In this document: positions 52,456 through 64,000 of the stretch, piece by piece | Position numbering within the stretch: the stretch's first letter is position 1 | Layout: every line of letters begins with the position of its first letter | Source of the DNA: Morinoia aosen | Lineage: Eukaryota; Arthropoda; Malacostraca; Amphipoda; Talitridae | Assembly (NCBI GenBank): GCA_030386875.1 | Contig: CM059563.1 | Span: 48,115,602 to 48,179,601 of the forward strand | Direction of reading: 5' to 3' | DNA length: 64,000 nucleotides | Notes under the pieces: model-generated | The model's database searches: none | The model's input: only the letters and a program-made list of their open reading frames with translations | Told to the model about the DNA's origin: nothing | Position numbers and translations under genes: made by a program

Positions 52456-55400
52456 ACGCTATCTTAACATGGTCTTGAAAAGCATTGTCTAAGTGCCTAC
52501 AAATTACTGTGAATTATTGCTAGATAATTGAAGAAGGAATTTTTTCCTGTCACTTACAAATTTTTGAAACACTATAGGGTACCATTCCCAAAAGATGTAT
52601 TGTTTACCGCGTTCTTACCTTGTGTTATTGAGAGCTTAATTAAAGCGTAACCCATTCGCCAACATGAAACTATTATACCAGGAGATCACCAGTTGTTGCT
52701 CCTACTCCAAAAGATGTTTTTGTGTACCGTTGTGAGATGAATGAAAATAAAATTCTGTTACAGATCATCTTCTTCTTGTGTGTGAATTGCGAGCGAAATC
52801 CTTTATAATACTGCGTAAACAGTGACGGAGGTTAAGCTTCACAGACCCAAGTTTGTTCGAACTGATTAAACTTATCGCGCCCTACAGCTTGGGCACTTAG
52901 CGCCATTGAACGCTTATCATATAGTTTCATAGTTGCTCATAGATTCTTCTTTGAGGTCCATCGGACAACATGATTTTATCATGTTTCATCCTTGCTTCAA
53001 TTGCTTCAATTGGTGTCGGGTGCATGCAGTCTCCTCCGCTGAAAACTTCGGCTTTGTAAGTACTGAGTGAAGATTCCATTGAAGAATTATTCATGAGCAG
53101 TGAGCTCTAATTAAAAAAGGCTCAACGTGCACAAATGTACGCTCGAGTTTCAATTGTCGGTAGCGACGCAACATCAATTTAGCTAGGAAACAAGGAATAA
53201 TATTCTACGCCATTACATAATTATCGTCATGAAAAGCTTTAACATGGCTAAATACATGAAAAAATAATAAGCTATAGCCCCAGTGTGCTACCAAGAAGTC
53301 ATGGCATAAACTTTGGGAGTGAAAATCAAACAGGAAATAAAGTTTGGTCTTCCTAACTTGTAAATAAAGTTAAAGCAAACACAGAAATATAATGTTAGCT
53401 TCGACTTCACCTATGCGTATTATGTCCAAATTACTTTATTCAGAAGCAAAGCTGGCGCTTCTACTAGGAATGTTGACGACTGTTTGAAGAACTTCACACA
53501 ACGATGAGCAGTCTCATACTTTTCAATATATAATCACGCAAAAAGCGAGTTGAAGATCGAGCTTCATTTTCATGATTTTGGACGAAAAGTAGCTGTTCGC
53601 CGTTTATATCCTCGTATCTTTTAAAAGGAAAGAGCTCTGAGCTTGAATTTTAGTTGCTGATATCTAAACGTATCTTCAGTATTATTACTATTCTGTTTTT
53701 TTGCTAAATGTGATAATTATCCACGATATTGGTTAGGTTGGCACTGAATTTGAAATTAAGCGCACTTCTCTATTTGATACTGATTAATATCAATTTTTGG
53801 TTCTCCTTACTGGTAGTGACATCTCCCCAGAATAAAAGAGCTGTAATATCCACCCATTATTACGTCTCCAATTTCTCAGTGAAACCTCAACATTCTCTTG
53901 ACCATGGCAGAACATCAAGATCGATTTTAGCAAAAATAGAGAGAGGACGCATGTGTTGGGTCAATCACTCTTCCTAAAACCGTCACAAAGAGATTTTGTA
54001 CGCTCGGTAAAAGTTCAAAAATCGTCAAAAATTTAATCAAAGTACCTAATACTATTTACTCACAACGGGACACCCGTTAAAAGTTACTTTCCTCGTTAGG
54101 AAACAAGTTAGAAAGTTTAAAAACAGTTTTAGAGCTCTTTTCTCGCCATACAGCGTGGAAAATATAATTGCATGGTAATATTTTACCTTGTACGTTATAA
54201 AATATTCCAAAAATGGTTGTGGCAAAATTGAAATGCTATTCATTTATACCGGTAGTGTAATAAATAAGCAATTTTCACAGTGGTAACCATACTTAAAAAT
54301 ACGAAATCATCATGTTAAAATAATACATTTCTGACCGTCCATAGCATGGATTTAGGTTGGCAACTATGTGTGTGAAACGAGTTTATCAGTCGGCTGTTAA
54401 GCTGACAAGGAGTCAGTATGAAGATGACAGTATAAGCATCTTCACAGTATAAGTTGCTTAGTACTATGCTACTGTGACTACCGCATTTTGCGGAATTAAT
54501 TCATAACGTTAAGAGGAGTTTGAAATCTTATTGAAGGGAATAACATAAGAACGTGACTCATCACAGAACATTAAGGTATACTCATTAAATGAGAGAGTGA
54601 TGTGAACTTAAAAACTAAAATCTTTTAGAAACAGTGAATCGCGGGCTTCCCTAGGGATAAATTTCTAAATATAATGAAAGAACCTCATATACCGTTCCAC
54701 AAGAGGATATTCATTAAATTCTTGCGACGAGCCCAGAAGCAATACCTTCGTTTCGAAAAGAATGTTTGCAAGTGTAACGTTTAATTGATTACTTGACACC
54801 CTACGATAAAAATAACAAAACAAGATACGAAACTTTCATACAAATCTCTTAAAATTAATCAGGGTTTCATTTTCGTATGATCGATCACTGAACAAACTTT
54901 TGACGAGCATTAAGTGAGCCAGTTTTGTTTTGAAGTAAAATGAATTGAACATTAAAATAAAATTAATTTCGTTAGAAACGGACTATTCACCCTATGCTAG
55001 AATCCGAACCATTTTTACATACTATAGTGCACAAACAATCGAAGTAGCGGTCACCAGAACAGCTTAGGGGCTATTCTGAAGTTCTGTACCGGATTACGAG
55101 TAGTTGTAGTTTTTCTATTACAACTTAGTTGAAAATTTGTAAAGGAAAAGATAACCAGAGTTTTCACGTTAAGAGATGAAATTTTCACACTATATTTGAA
55201 TTTAACAATTCTAGATAGAAATTTTGTTCTGATTGCTCAATTCATTATTCTGCATTTTTACGTGTCTTCTTTAGAATCTTGGGACTCAAAGATCACGCAC
55301 GAAATTCGATAAAGACATGTAACGCCCGGAGCGCATCAGTAAAAAATGAGTGCACGTTTTGAACTGGCACGGAAAATTTATTTTCTAGCCTTGTAGATTA

Positions 55401-56437
55401 CATTTTGAGTAAAAGTTAGGCTCATGTTTACATTGAGAAATTAGTATAATTCTTGCCAAATAAAATACACCAAAGTATAAATTAAATGTTCAAACTAATA
55501 GCAAGCAGCCTTGATAAATATTTTCCGACGAATCGATACTTTGCATCATGATATTAAAAGAGATTTATGCTCTCCACTTCACCCATTCTTTCCTTTTCTC
55601 TAGCTCTATACTACAGAACCATTCTCAAACATCCCCTTTCACTAAATAATTTGTTTCCGCACATCAAGATGCATTTTAGCAGCTATATCAACGATTATAT
55701 CTCGTGAGGAGGAAGCACATTATGTTTGTTTAGATATTGAGCTTTACAGATGAAATATAATATTTATTCATGTTAATGCATAGTGCACATGCAATTCTTT
55801 GAAGCACTAAAAAATCTCAGATGACGCGTTGGTGTGAAGTACAAATTCAGTTACGTGTTGAACGAGGTACAACTTGTACTGAGAAATGTATCGGTGCTGA
55901 AAGCCACTAGTTAGAATATCAAGTCTAACTTTTGAAACGTTTAGTTTTACAAATATATATAAGTGCACTTTGTGATATAAAACTCCAACTTTATTTTTCC
56001 AGAAATCTTACCAGAAAGAATGAGAAATTAATATTCTAAAACTGTACGTGCACACACAGTATTTGAAGCACTCGGTATTCAAATAACTGATTCATGCACG
56101 GAAATGAAACTTAATCTTTATTTTCCTTTACTTTAAAGCACCAAAGGCCCACTGTTATTATCGTAGCATTAATAATAGTCTCAGATATGGTAGAAGCTAA
56201 GAATTTTCTATTCACATTTTCTATTTAGCATAAAGAAACCATATTCGATTATTATTTTTAATATTATGTATTTCTTTGTTGCGTAAAATAAGTATAAATT
56301 GACGTTTCAAAATTGCGAGTTTCTGACGTGATAATGATTACTTCACTTTTATCTGTCAGCACATAACGCCTTCTTGACATGCCGCATTATTTCAATCGTC
56401 TTTAAAATACTCAAAAGGAAATCCCCTTCGTCATCAG
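52456..56437. other. Intergenic DNA between gene B and the flank of gene C
   Basis: A+T-rich, with no gene, RNA or structured repeat recognised. Short frames (for example 53,729-53,977 + and 54,052-54,243 -) have no support. Confidence 0.45.
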
Positions 56438-59214
56438 CGCAGAATTACGGAGATAATGGCAACACAGTTAGGCCCGTGAAAGGCAGTTTAGCGCAGTTCA
56501 GAGCAATAAGTTTCGTGTGAGGGGAAGTTACCACAGCCAGTTCAATGACGGTCGGAGCTGTGGTGTGGCCGCTCAAAAAATTCTACTTTTCGCAAAACAT
56601 TACGCGGTGATCAGCCTCTGCCGTAAAGTGGACAATATTGCGCAGCGGCTGATCACTCCCGGCGATATCAGACACGGGAAGGATGCGCTAAATGCCTGTC
56701 ACGTGCCCCAACCACGGTGCCCGTTTTTAATAGGGTACAAGCGAGTTTTTACCATTTATGATATAAAAACCAAAGTTCATACCTTTCATTGTAGTTGGGA
56801 TCCATTCATCCACCGTAGGAATTTCCCCATTGGCAAAGTCTTCTTCGTTTGACTCCACGCCTCAATTAACGACATAAGAAGTTTTCTACACGATGAGGAG
56901 TTGCATTGTAAATGGCAAGCGTCGAATGATACCTCAGCACAATAGGCCACTTTAAGTCAGTCGAGTCGTGGTGGTCGAACACGCTGGTAGTAGCAATGAG
57001 CTTGCGAAGTTCATGAGTAAACATTTTGGCAACAACGCTCGGGAACAATAATTACTCGCCTTAGTTCGGTCTTTATTTAGAAGTTTCAATTGCTCCCGTG
57101 TGTGCCACTTTATAATTCTAAATTTCTTTCATAGATGCGAAAATGAGTTCGAACTACGTGATTTCATGCTGTGGTGAACATGTTTCAAATCAAAGTTCGG
57201 TGTCTAATCTTATAAAGAGTGTGCGAGGCACTGTGTGAGAATTTTTCCTTACAAGTCATGAGAAAAAATTTTGTGGTAGTATATTGTGACTGAAGACAAT
57301 TAAGGGATTGACATCTTGACATTGGAATACAAAAATGCATTGACTGACCCTGGTCAACCCCCTTAATCGACCTTGAAACCGAATTACTGAATCACTGGGA
57401 AGACATCACAGTGCCTTTGGGGGAAACAGATGAGTGCGGTGCGTTACATATTCAGCAGTCAGGTATATAGGTGGACAACGTTCTCAATCGTCTACAATTA
57501 ATCGATTTGAACATAGCATAGTTCTAAGGGTATCCAGATTGTAGCGCAAAACTCATAAAATTAATTTTGTAGTTGGACACTCCTCTTCACGCATAATTAC
57601 CATTCTTCCCTAGAATAGCTCTTATCATCAATGACGTTACATGTACTTTTTCACAGAGTCCATAATTACTTATGGACTCTGAAAAATAAAAAATCACAAA
57701 AAATCTAGCTGTAAAATCACGTGTGAACTAGATCAACCTGAAATATAAAGGATTTTTCTCAAAGTGTATTCACAAATTCGAAAACAGACCCATACTCTGA
57801 ATTGAACACTTGAGACTTTGCTCCCAGAGTTCAATTTTGTTTTTTGAAGGAATACTTGGGTTACACTTTGGTAACACTTGGTAATACTTGGTAATACTTG
57901 GTATTACTTGGTATTACTTGGTATTACTTGGTATTACTTGGGTAATACTTGGTAATTCTTGGGCCCAGGCTGGCGCGCTGCACTAGCAGGTCCGACGAAA
58001 CTAAATGCTAGTTTATCGACGCGCATGACAGACTTACGTGTAGCTAGGCGCTCTCAGTGTTCTAACTGAGCAAATGAATGCAAGATAGGCAAAATTGTAG
58101 AAAAACTTACTAAAATCCAGTCTGGCTTATCATTACCAGGCAGGCATAGCACGGGCTCTGTCACTGAGCTGCAATTGTATATTACAAAGCTACTGCACAA
58201 TGCCAGAGTCTGTGCTAAGATCTAGTAAAATTGCCTGATTGTAATTGAGATTTTCTCGCGACTACTCGAAATTATTCTGAACTTTATATATTTTCAGAAT
58301 TGGTTTGAATTTCTATCGTACATTTCAGTTTGAAGGGGTAATACAAAATTCAGTATTTGAATAATTTTAGAAGATGATTCATTTTTCTACTAGCTTACGC
58401 AATCGAAGTTGAAGGTATTTTTCATTCATTCGAAATATACACATCATTATGAGTGAATTAAATGTGGTCCGCTATTGGTATATTTTAATTCCGTTTACTT
58501 TGAAAGTAGTTCATACATTGGAGACTTCTATTAAATGATTTTTTTCATTCTATTTTTTCGTGCATTCGTCGGTGGTCTCAAAAGTTTTTGGCTAAAATTA
58601 AAGTTTACGAACACTCATTTAACTTCATAGTTGATACATCAGAGGACATTTTCGCTAGTCTTTTGAATATTGAATAAGAGCTCATACAATACTACTGGTT
58701 CAATCACTAGGATTTTTCTTCTGCCTCTTCTTATGTTTCATCAATAATATTATCAGTTGTTCAATAACTCACTCCCCGAAAAGTATCCAGTTTGCAACAT
58801 TCCAAAACCTCAAACCAATTCTAGTCAACGTTGAGTTCTCATCTTGTGTCAGAGAGAATTTAGTGATATCATACTTTCGCAATTCTTTTCGAGTTCAGAT
58901 CTCACTCTTGGATTGGACCACAGCGAGTGTAATACCAAAACCTTCTTTAATACATCAATACAACACAAAAAATTAGTTCGTGAGATTAAGTTCTAATCTC
59001 TAATCTAGGTAAAGCAATGCCCGCAATTTGAATGATACCGTCAAACCGCACGTGAATTAGTAGTTTCTGCTTCTTCTTATCTTGGATGTTAAATGTAACG
59101 TGTTTAAACTATTTTAAAACATTATCATTTAACTGTGTGTGCATTTTGTTATAATTTCTAATGCCTATTACCCACAGTATAGTTCGAATTTCAACTTGTG
59201 ATCTTTACATCAGT
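56438..59214 (+). other. 5' flank of SLC5 gene C
   Basis: Aligns in blocks with flank A (56,440-57,110 with 6480-7300; 57,520-57,610 with 7560-7660; 58,050-58,240 with 8655-8790) and with flank B (56,940-57,080 with 14,095-14,220; 58,700-58,920 with 19,180-19,380). Contains the 10-bp tandem repeat at 57,851-57,962. No coding sequence recognised; a 111-codon frame at 56,517-56,852 lies within a duplicated noncoding block and is not supported. Regulatory sites cannot be placed. Confidence 0.6.
57851..57962 (+). repeat. 10-bp tandem repeat in flank C
   Basis: About 11 imperfect copies of a 10-bp unit, from TAATACTTGG to TATTACTTGG, including four exact GGTATTACTT copies in a row. It is not present in flanks A or B. 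Confidence 0.92.
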
Positions 59215-59428
59215 ATGGATGAAAAGCAAACTGAACTTGCCCACTTTGGTGTGGTCGATTACATCATACTTGTGACGGTACTTGTAATATCACTGGGCAT
59301 CGGCGTCTACCACGGCATCAGAGGCAATAAAACAACCAATGACTTCCTGCTAGCAAGCAGGTCCCTCTCACCCATACCCGTCGCTGCTTCACTCACCGTT
59401 TCTTTCGTGTCCACAGTGACAATCTTGG
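59215..59428 (+). CDS. Gene C exon 1
   Basis: MDEKQTELAHFGVVDY to FVSTVTIL plus one base; donor GTGAGG. Coding begins at the Met shared with gene B. An upstream in-frame ATG at 59,161 would add 18 residues that gene B does not share. Confidence 0.88.
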
Positions 59429-61020
59429 GTGAGGCACAGTAATTTGCGTCGGCGTGAATAGTTTTCCAGATATTGTGTTAGATTTAACTGCATCGCGTAT
59501 TGTTGTACGCAGTTGGAGTGTTTGACCATAGAGTGAACTCAAATTTAAGACGATTCAAATAAGTTACCGAGCACTTGACTCAAAAAGCCTGATTACCAAA
59601 AAAAATGTTGTGTTGATCTACGGTGCAACGAGAACTAAATATAAAATCGCATACAATGATGTGAAAGAATTTTTTTTGACCAAACAAATGGCTTTATTTT
59701 ATGGCATTCCAATAATATAGATAACCATTCAATAATTGATGATTAAGACAGTTAACGCGCTAATACCTATAAAATCATTGAACATAATATTTTGTTTCAT
59801 GTGCACCTAATTATAAATAGTCTTTGATGAAACAGAGAGAAGTTTTTGTGTGGTGAAAAAAATGGCAAATGTTTGGCTTCACCTTTATTTTGCTGCTAAT
59901 GCTGTCTAATGATTTTTTTACTACAGCTCTCTGCAGAACCGTTTAAGCAGTTTAGAACATTCCCTGTTCAGTGGTGACGGGGGGAAGCAGATGCACGCGG
60001 TCTCACTCTCTTCCCCCGACATCCATATTTCAGTAGTCGACATAAATATGGGGATAATTGAATGACCTGGCGCAAAAATTTGGTTATTGACACCCCCACT
60101 CAGGTGAAAATGTGCTTCGTCGCCACTGAAGAAAACCGCTTCGAGGGACATCTGGTCATATGCATTTGTTCGCACAGATATTTTCGTCCTATATTATTTG
60201 TTTGGTTCTACTTTCGAGCATCATTAGGCTTTAATTTTAAGCACTAATAGTCATATTTTTTATGTTATCCCTCTTTTAGCTTTAACCACTATAGCTGCAA
60301 ATGGTAAGACAGACTCCGGGCTAATTGAATCATATACTCTCATAAGATCCCCTCTTCCAGTAGTAATTCCTATACTCTGCACGAATGACGATCCTAGTCA
60401 TTTTCTTCAATCGAAAGTCGTTGAAGGGGCTAAAATTGTTGTATGATACATTAGCTGATTAATTTCCACTTCCCATTTAAAACGTGTCAAATTCAAAATT
60501 GTGTGATTCATTTCTCTATCGCGCATAAACATAATATTTTTTATATTTGCATTAAACTACGAAATTACGTTTTAATCTTAAAAAATATGCATCAAAAACT
60601 AATTAACTCAAGGTTATTAACCAAAGATCTAAATTGAAATAATGATTGTTATCAAAAGGCCTTAAACGCACTACATAGCAAATGTAGTCGCAAGCTCTTG
60701 GCCAAGGTCTTCTAGACCAAATATCAATGTTATCGAACAAGACAACCAACATTCTTATCATGAGCCGGAGAAAATTCGATTTACGATGATATATATTCAC
60801 AAAAAACTGAACAGTTCATAACCAATAAACGTTAAGAAACAGAAGCATTTGTCCACAAAAGAGATGAATAATGTTTCCTTCTTCAGGTTATACCGCTGAA
60901 GCGTATGCATACGGCCTACAAATGTACTGGTTGGTACCAGGTCTCATTTTAGGACTACTGGTGGCTACACATTTCATCACCCCCGTATTCTACGATCTCC
61001 AGATGAAGTCAATATTTGAG
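59215..61020 (+). CDS. SLC5-family sodium:solute symporter, gene C (5' part, exons 1-2)
   Basis: Two exons, 59,215-59,428 and 60,887-61,020, with the same lengths (214 and 134 nt), phases and positions as gene B exons 1 and 2. By eye the first 71 residues match gene B at about 59 positions, and exon 2 at about 35 of 45. The conserved loop reads DFLLASRSLSPIPVA, keeping the Arg that gene B lacks. Splice sites are TTGG|GTGAGG, CTTCTTCAG|GT and TTTGAG|GTAAGG. Exon 3 was not found by 64,000. In gene B it lies 5.8 kb after exon 2, so the gene probably continues beyond the window. Function as for gene B, with substrate unknown. Confidence 0.88.
59921..60175 (-). pseudogene. Mariner-type transposase scrap in intron 1 of gene C
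   Basis: The minus-strand frame includes LEAVFFSGDEAHFHLSGGVN, which matches the 'F.DEAHF.L.G.VN' region (catalytic Asp of a mariner-type transposase) common in insect genomes. Only about 84 codons are open and no inverted ends were found, so it is a fragment. The corresponding intron of gene B lacks it as far as I can see. Confidence 0.6.
60887..61020 (+). CDS. Gene C exon 2
   Basis: GYTAEAYAYGLQMYWLVPG to QMKSIFE; acceptor CTTCTTCAG, donor GAG|GTAAGG. The codon split between exons 1 and 2 gives Gly as in gene B. Confidence 0.88.
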
Positions 61021-61551
61021 GTAAGGCATTTACGAACTTTTTTTATAGTTTGCTTCATTTTCCTGTATTTTTGTGATTTGTGGGAGTTGTCGCGTGCACA
61101 AATTAAACGTCCTGTATTTCCTGTATAAACGTGTTCACTGATGACACCAATAGTTCCTCATCATTGTAAATAGATAAAGACTGTAGACAAAGCACTGAGA
61201 CTTGTGCATGAGTGTGTTCCAAAATAGCATATCGCCATGCTCAAACACATTGCTACAAGATGATCAAACATGAACGACAAAAGTGATCAGTACATAATCT
61301 GGTGAACTAAACAAAAAACTAACATCCCAACATTCCAGCTCTCCACGTGGAGAGGTTTTATTATTCCGTAGATATGATAACAGATGTATGGAATATGATG
61401 TTGTCTTTATGTAATTTAATACACTTTGACTTTGAATATAACTGCCCCTGCACACCAGACGTTCAGCTTCAGGAGAGATTCTACCATCTCTGCCGAAGAA
61501 TCCAAGTTCATCCTTCTGAATTAGTACAGAGAAATTAAGTACACTGCAGCC

Positions 61552-62478
61552 GTGAAGGGGGTTTTTGGAACAAAGTTCTACCCGAAAATCCGTCAAGTTC
61601 AAGAATATTTTAACCGCTGTTACTATCAGGATGGATATATTTGTGTGTCATCACATCTGGAGAATTTATTCAAGGAAAATATTAAATCCCGTTGTGGTAG
61701 TTCTGGCAGTCGGGGTCGCGGAATTTATATACACTGGGCTGCGCGACCACCACTTCACCAGCCTAACCAACGCAAAGCACGGGTCGTAGCGCTGCTACCT
61801 TATTTACAATGCCCTCCAGGATCCGCCTTAACCTATCAACCTATCTCCAGAGCGTCCAAGGCTCCAATCAGCCAACAAACTCCAGAGCCATCCCAGGCTA
61901 CGGTACAGTCACCTACAAAAGGGTTTACCACAATACACCTGAACGCAAATTACGACCGAACTTCTTTGACAAGTTGTACCAGTCTCCTGTTAATTTTCCT
62001 ACCCAATCTCGTGGTGCTATCCTTAAGCCGGTCCTCATTGAAAACAACAAAATGCGAAAACTTACGTTTATTGATATCCACACTCAGGATATTACACTTT
62101 AAAACATACCACTTACTATAAAACCGGTCGGTATGACTATGCTACATGAAACTATACAATCCTGCCTCACACATTCAGCGATGATCTTATGGCGGAGTCT
62201 TCTAGCACCGGACGTTAGCCTTTATTACTTGTCCTTGCTCAGACCCACCATATCACGCACAACGTAGTCACCGTAGGAAGTACACACGGAGGAGTGCAAA
62301 TGTAGCCAACCGACTTCTACAAACTTCAAAAACTGACTCTCAACCTATCCTCGGCAACCCTCCACATGCTCTCGCTATTACGCGTAACGGGTCGCACGTG
62401 GATGTCACTTTCCAGAGTATACAGAACGCAACTACTAACAAACAAGACGCAACTAACAATAATAAGGTTTCACAATAG
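61552..62478 (+). pseudogene. Unidentified broken coding-like block in intron 2 of gene C
   Basis: All three forward frames are open in overlapping stretches: 61,552-62,121 (189 codons), 61,565-61,789 and 61,809-62,102 (another frame), and 62,206-62,478. The block is richer in C and G than its surroundings, and plausible protein runs (for example ILNPVVVVLAVGVAEFIYTG, which resembles a membrane segment, and YERKLRP-like and TNKQDATNNNKVSQ tracts) switch frame several times. This suggests one former gene with frameshifts. No family is recognised. A relic of a virus or other foreign element is possible but unproven. Homology with intron 2 of gene B is seen only up to about 61,270, so the block may be an insertion. 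Confidence 0.35.
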
Positions 62479-64000
62479 TAGCACACTACTATATCGTCAT
62501 AGTTGACCGGTCGTGTACACTATATAGTCAACACTATATTGTAAAACGGCAGGGGTCTCCAAAAATTAATGAATAAAATTTTTGATGGGGGTAATTTCTC
62601 CTGTCATTAAAGGGCAAAAAAAATTTTCAACTATTTCCTAGAAGCTGATAACTTTGAAGAGTCAGTTTGAATCTTTTAGAAATTAACAGTTCTACAGAAC
62701 CATTAATAAGTATTGAACAGAAATTACAGCAAAAGGAAAATAATTTCTTCCCTTATACATGTAGTGTTGAACAACACTGATTTTAAATCATAAAGTATAC
62801 TCACAGTATTTACATCAAATTTCGTGTTATAGTTTAATAATCAAGAAAAATGAAATGAACAATTCAAAAACAAACTTTCAATATTTTTTACCTGGTTTTG
62901 AAGTACTTTATTTCTGTAATTCTCAGTTGAGATTCAATTTGAACTAATGTTAACACCCGACTTATGAACGAATGAACTTGAATATAATAACAAAAATAAC
63001 TCAGCTGGATAACATGAGCTAAATTCAGAAATCCATCCCATCAAGGATCGGAATACCTAAGGACATTTTTTGCCGTTATGTTAAAGAATTATGAAGATAA
63101 AGGTAGTGCTCAACCTTCGATCCAAAACTGAAAAAGTGTACTCTGAACGGTAAGAAGTTAAAATTTGTTTTGATTTTTGTTTCGAAAAACATGAAAACAT
63201 TCATATCCTTATTTTTTTCATTATAGCTCGGCTACAGCAAAGCCAGATGTCGCCTACTAATTATTTATTTCTTATGAAAAAAGATATGAATGACTCGAGA
63301 TTTTGATTTGGTTCTACTTGGCATGATACATGGAGAAGACAGCGTTACAATTCGAACATCAATCAGTAGAACCATTGAAGGGATGTAACGAAATAGGAAC
63401 TCTTTCTCATCTTTCTGATCTTTCAATCTTTTTTTGTGAACCAAAATTAAAACATAACGGATAAATGCAATAATCCATCTAATGAAGAATTACCAGTCTC
63501 AAAACCCCTTTTCAAAATTACAAGGGAAAAGAATTACAAGAAACAATTATAATTGAATCACCCAAGATGCTTTAAAAATTTATATCACGTGAAAAATTAC
63601 TCCAATTTCGATTGCGCTAGCGAGAAGGAGAATGTTGAATGTTGCGGTTAGCCGTAGGTGCTCCAATAATTGCATGGGCACACTTTAGCATTTACGTCTC
63701 GTCGGGCAAATCTTCTAGCCCTGCCGGCATCTCGTTCCCTAAACATTTATTTAGCGTGAATCCACTAATTTTTTCTTCCATGTTATTTGTAATCGTAACT
63801 GATTATATAGGAACAAAAACTATAAAAAATGGCCTTCGTTGCCGTGGTGCAAAACTGACAACCTCTGTGTATGCTCACAGTTTCTGTAGTTTTTGCTGAA
63901 GTTCATGGCGTGTTCTGTAATGTGTTATGGAAGGGTTGCGGTCTGACGCCATTTACAGGACTGCAGCTATTTTCATACTGTGTGAGTTTTAATTTTACCT
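62479..64000. other. Intron 2 of gene C (remainder), nothing recognised
   Basis: A+T-rich sequence to the end of the window. The last frame (63,639-63,899, 86 codons) has no recognised product. Exon 3 of gene C was looked for (YIMLRF/LTLKYM-like sequence after a pyrimidine tract) and not found. Confidence 0.45.

Noticed and set aside
56517..56852. 111-codon open frame upstream of gene C
   Set aside because: It lies in a block duplicated in flank A (about 6540-6800), where the frame is not kept; this suggests noncoding duplicated sequence.
1..64000. CRISPR array, operon or phage system
   Set aside because: The window is eukaryotic: split genes, GT-AG introns and animal transposons. The tandem repeats have no spacer structure.

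Overview
The window reads as a stretch of AT-rich animal nuclear genome, almost certainly an arthropod and most likely an insect. It has multi-exon genes with GT-AG introns of 0.2 to 7 kb, many decayed transposons of types common in insects (Tc1/mariner, hAT-like and TTAA-flanked MITEs, a Penelope-like element, a non-LTR element, a Ty3/gypsy-type LTR element), and CCTAA-like interstitial tracts. The species cannot be named from the sequence alone. No tRNA, rRNA, CRISPR or prokaryotic operon structure was seen.

The backbone is a tandem array of sodium:solute symporter genes of the SLC5 family, in the monocarboxylate/multivitamin-transporter-like branch, all on the + strand. Unit A (about 6.4-10.7 kb) is a relic: a 5' flank homologous to those of the other units runs directly into a decayed copy of exon 9 and its flanking intron sequence, so exons 1-8 are missing. 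Unit B (flank about 14.0-19.7 kb, coding 19,741-48,555) is complete. Its eleven exons join with matching phases and canonical GT-AG sites into a 602-residue transporter. Unit C (flank about 56.4-59.2 kb, exons 1 and 2 at 59,215-59,428 and 60,887-61,020) begins in the window and must continue past its right edge. Unit B exons 1 and 2 have exactly the same lengths and phases as those of unit C, and the introns and 5' flanks still align by eye.

The rest is mostly mobile DNA. From left to right: a Tc1-type element (4.2-5.3 kb), an hAT-like MITE inside flank A (6.7-6.9 kb), a Penelope-like GIY-YIG nuclease relic (12.3-12.95 kb), a TTAA-flanked MITE (13.4-13.6 kb), a reverse-strand non-LTR retrotransposon relic in intron 2 of gene B (25.3-26.6 kb), a mariner-type relic in intron 5 (30.6-31.3 kb), a young LTR retrotransposon in intron 9 (41,744-46,479, 5-bp target duplication AAACC), a short internally deleted mariner (49.06-49.64 kb) and a transposase scrap in intron 1 of gene C (59.9-60.2 kb). 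Several tandem repeats also occur: a unit of about 72 bp at 38.5 kb, a 59-bp GC-rich minisatellite at 52.05-52.46 kb and a 10-bp unit at 57.85-57.96 kb.

The most interesting points are the deletion-fusion that made relic unit A; a U UUU UUA slippery heptamer at the gag terminator of the LTR element, followed by pol in the -1 frame; a NAGNAG acceptor before exon 8 of gene B; loss in gene B of an arginine that gene C keeps; and an unidentified, broken coding-like block at 61.55-62.48 kb inside intron 2 of gene C. No wholly new biological system could be demonstrated.
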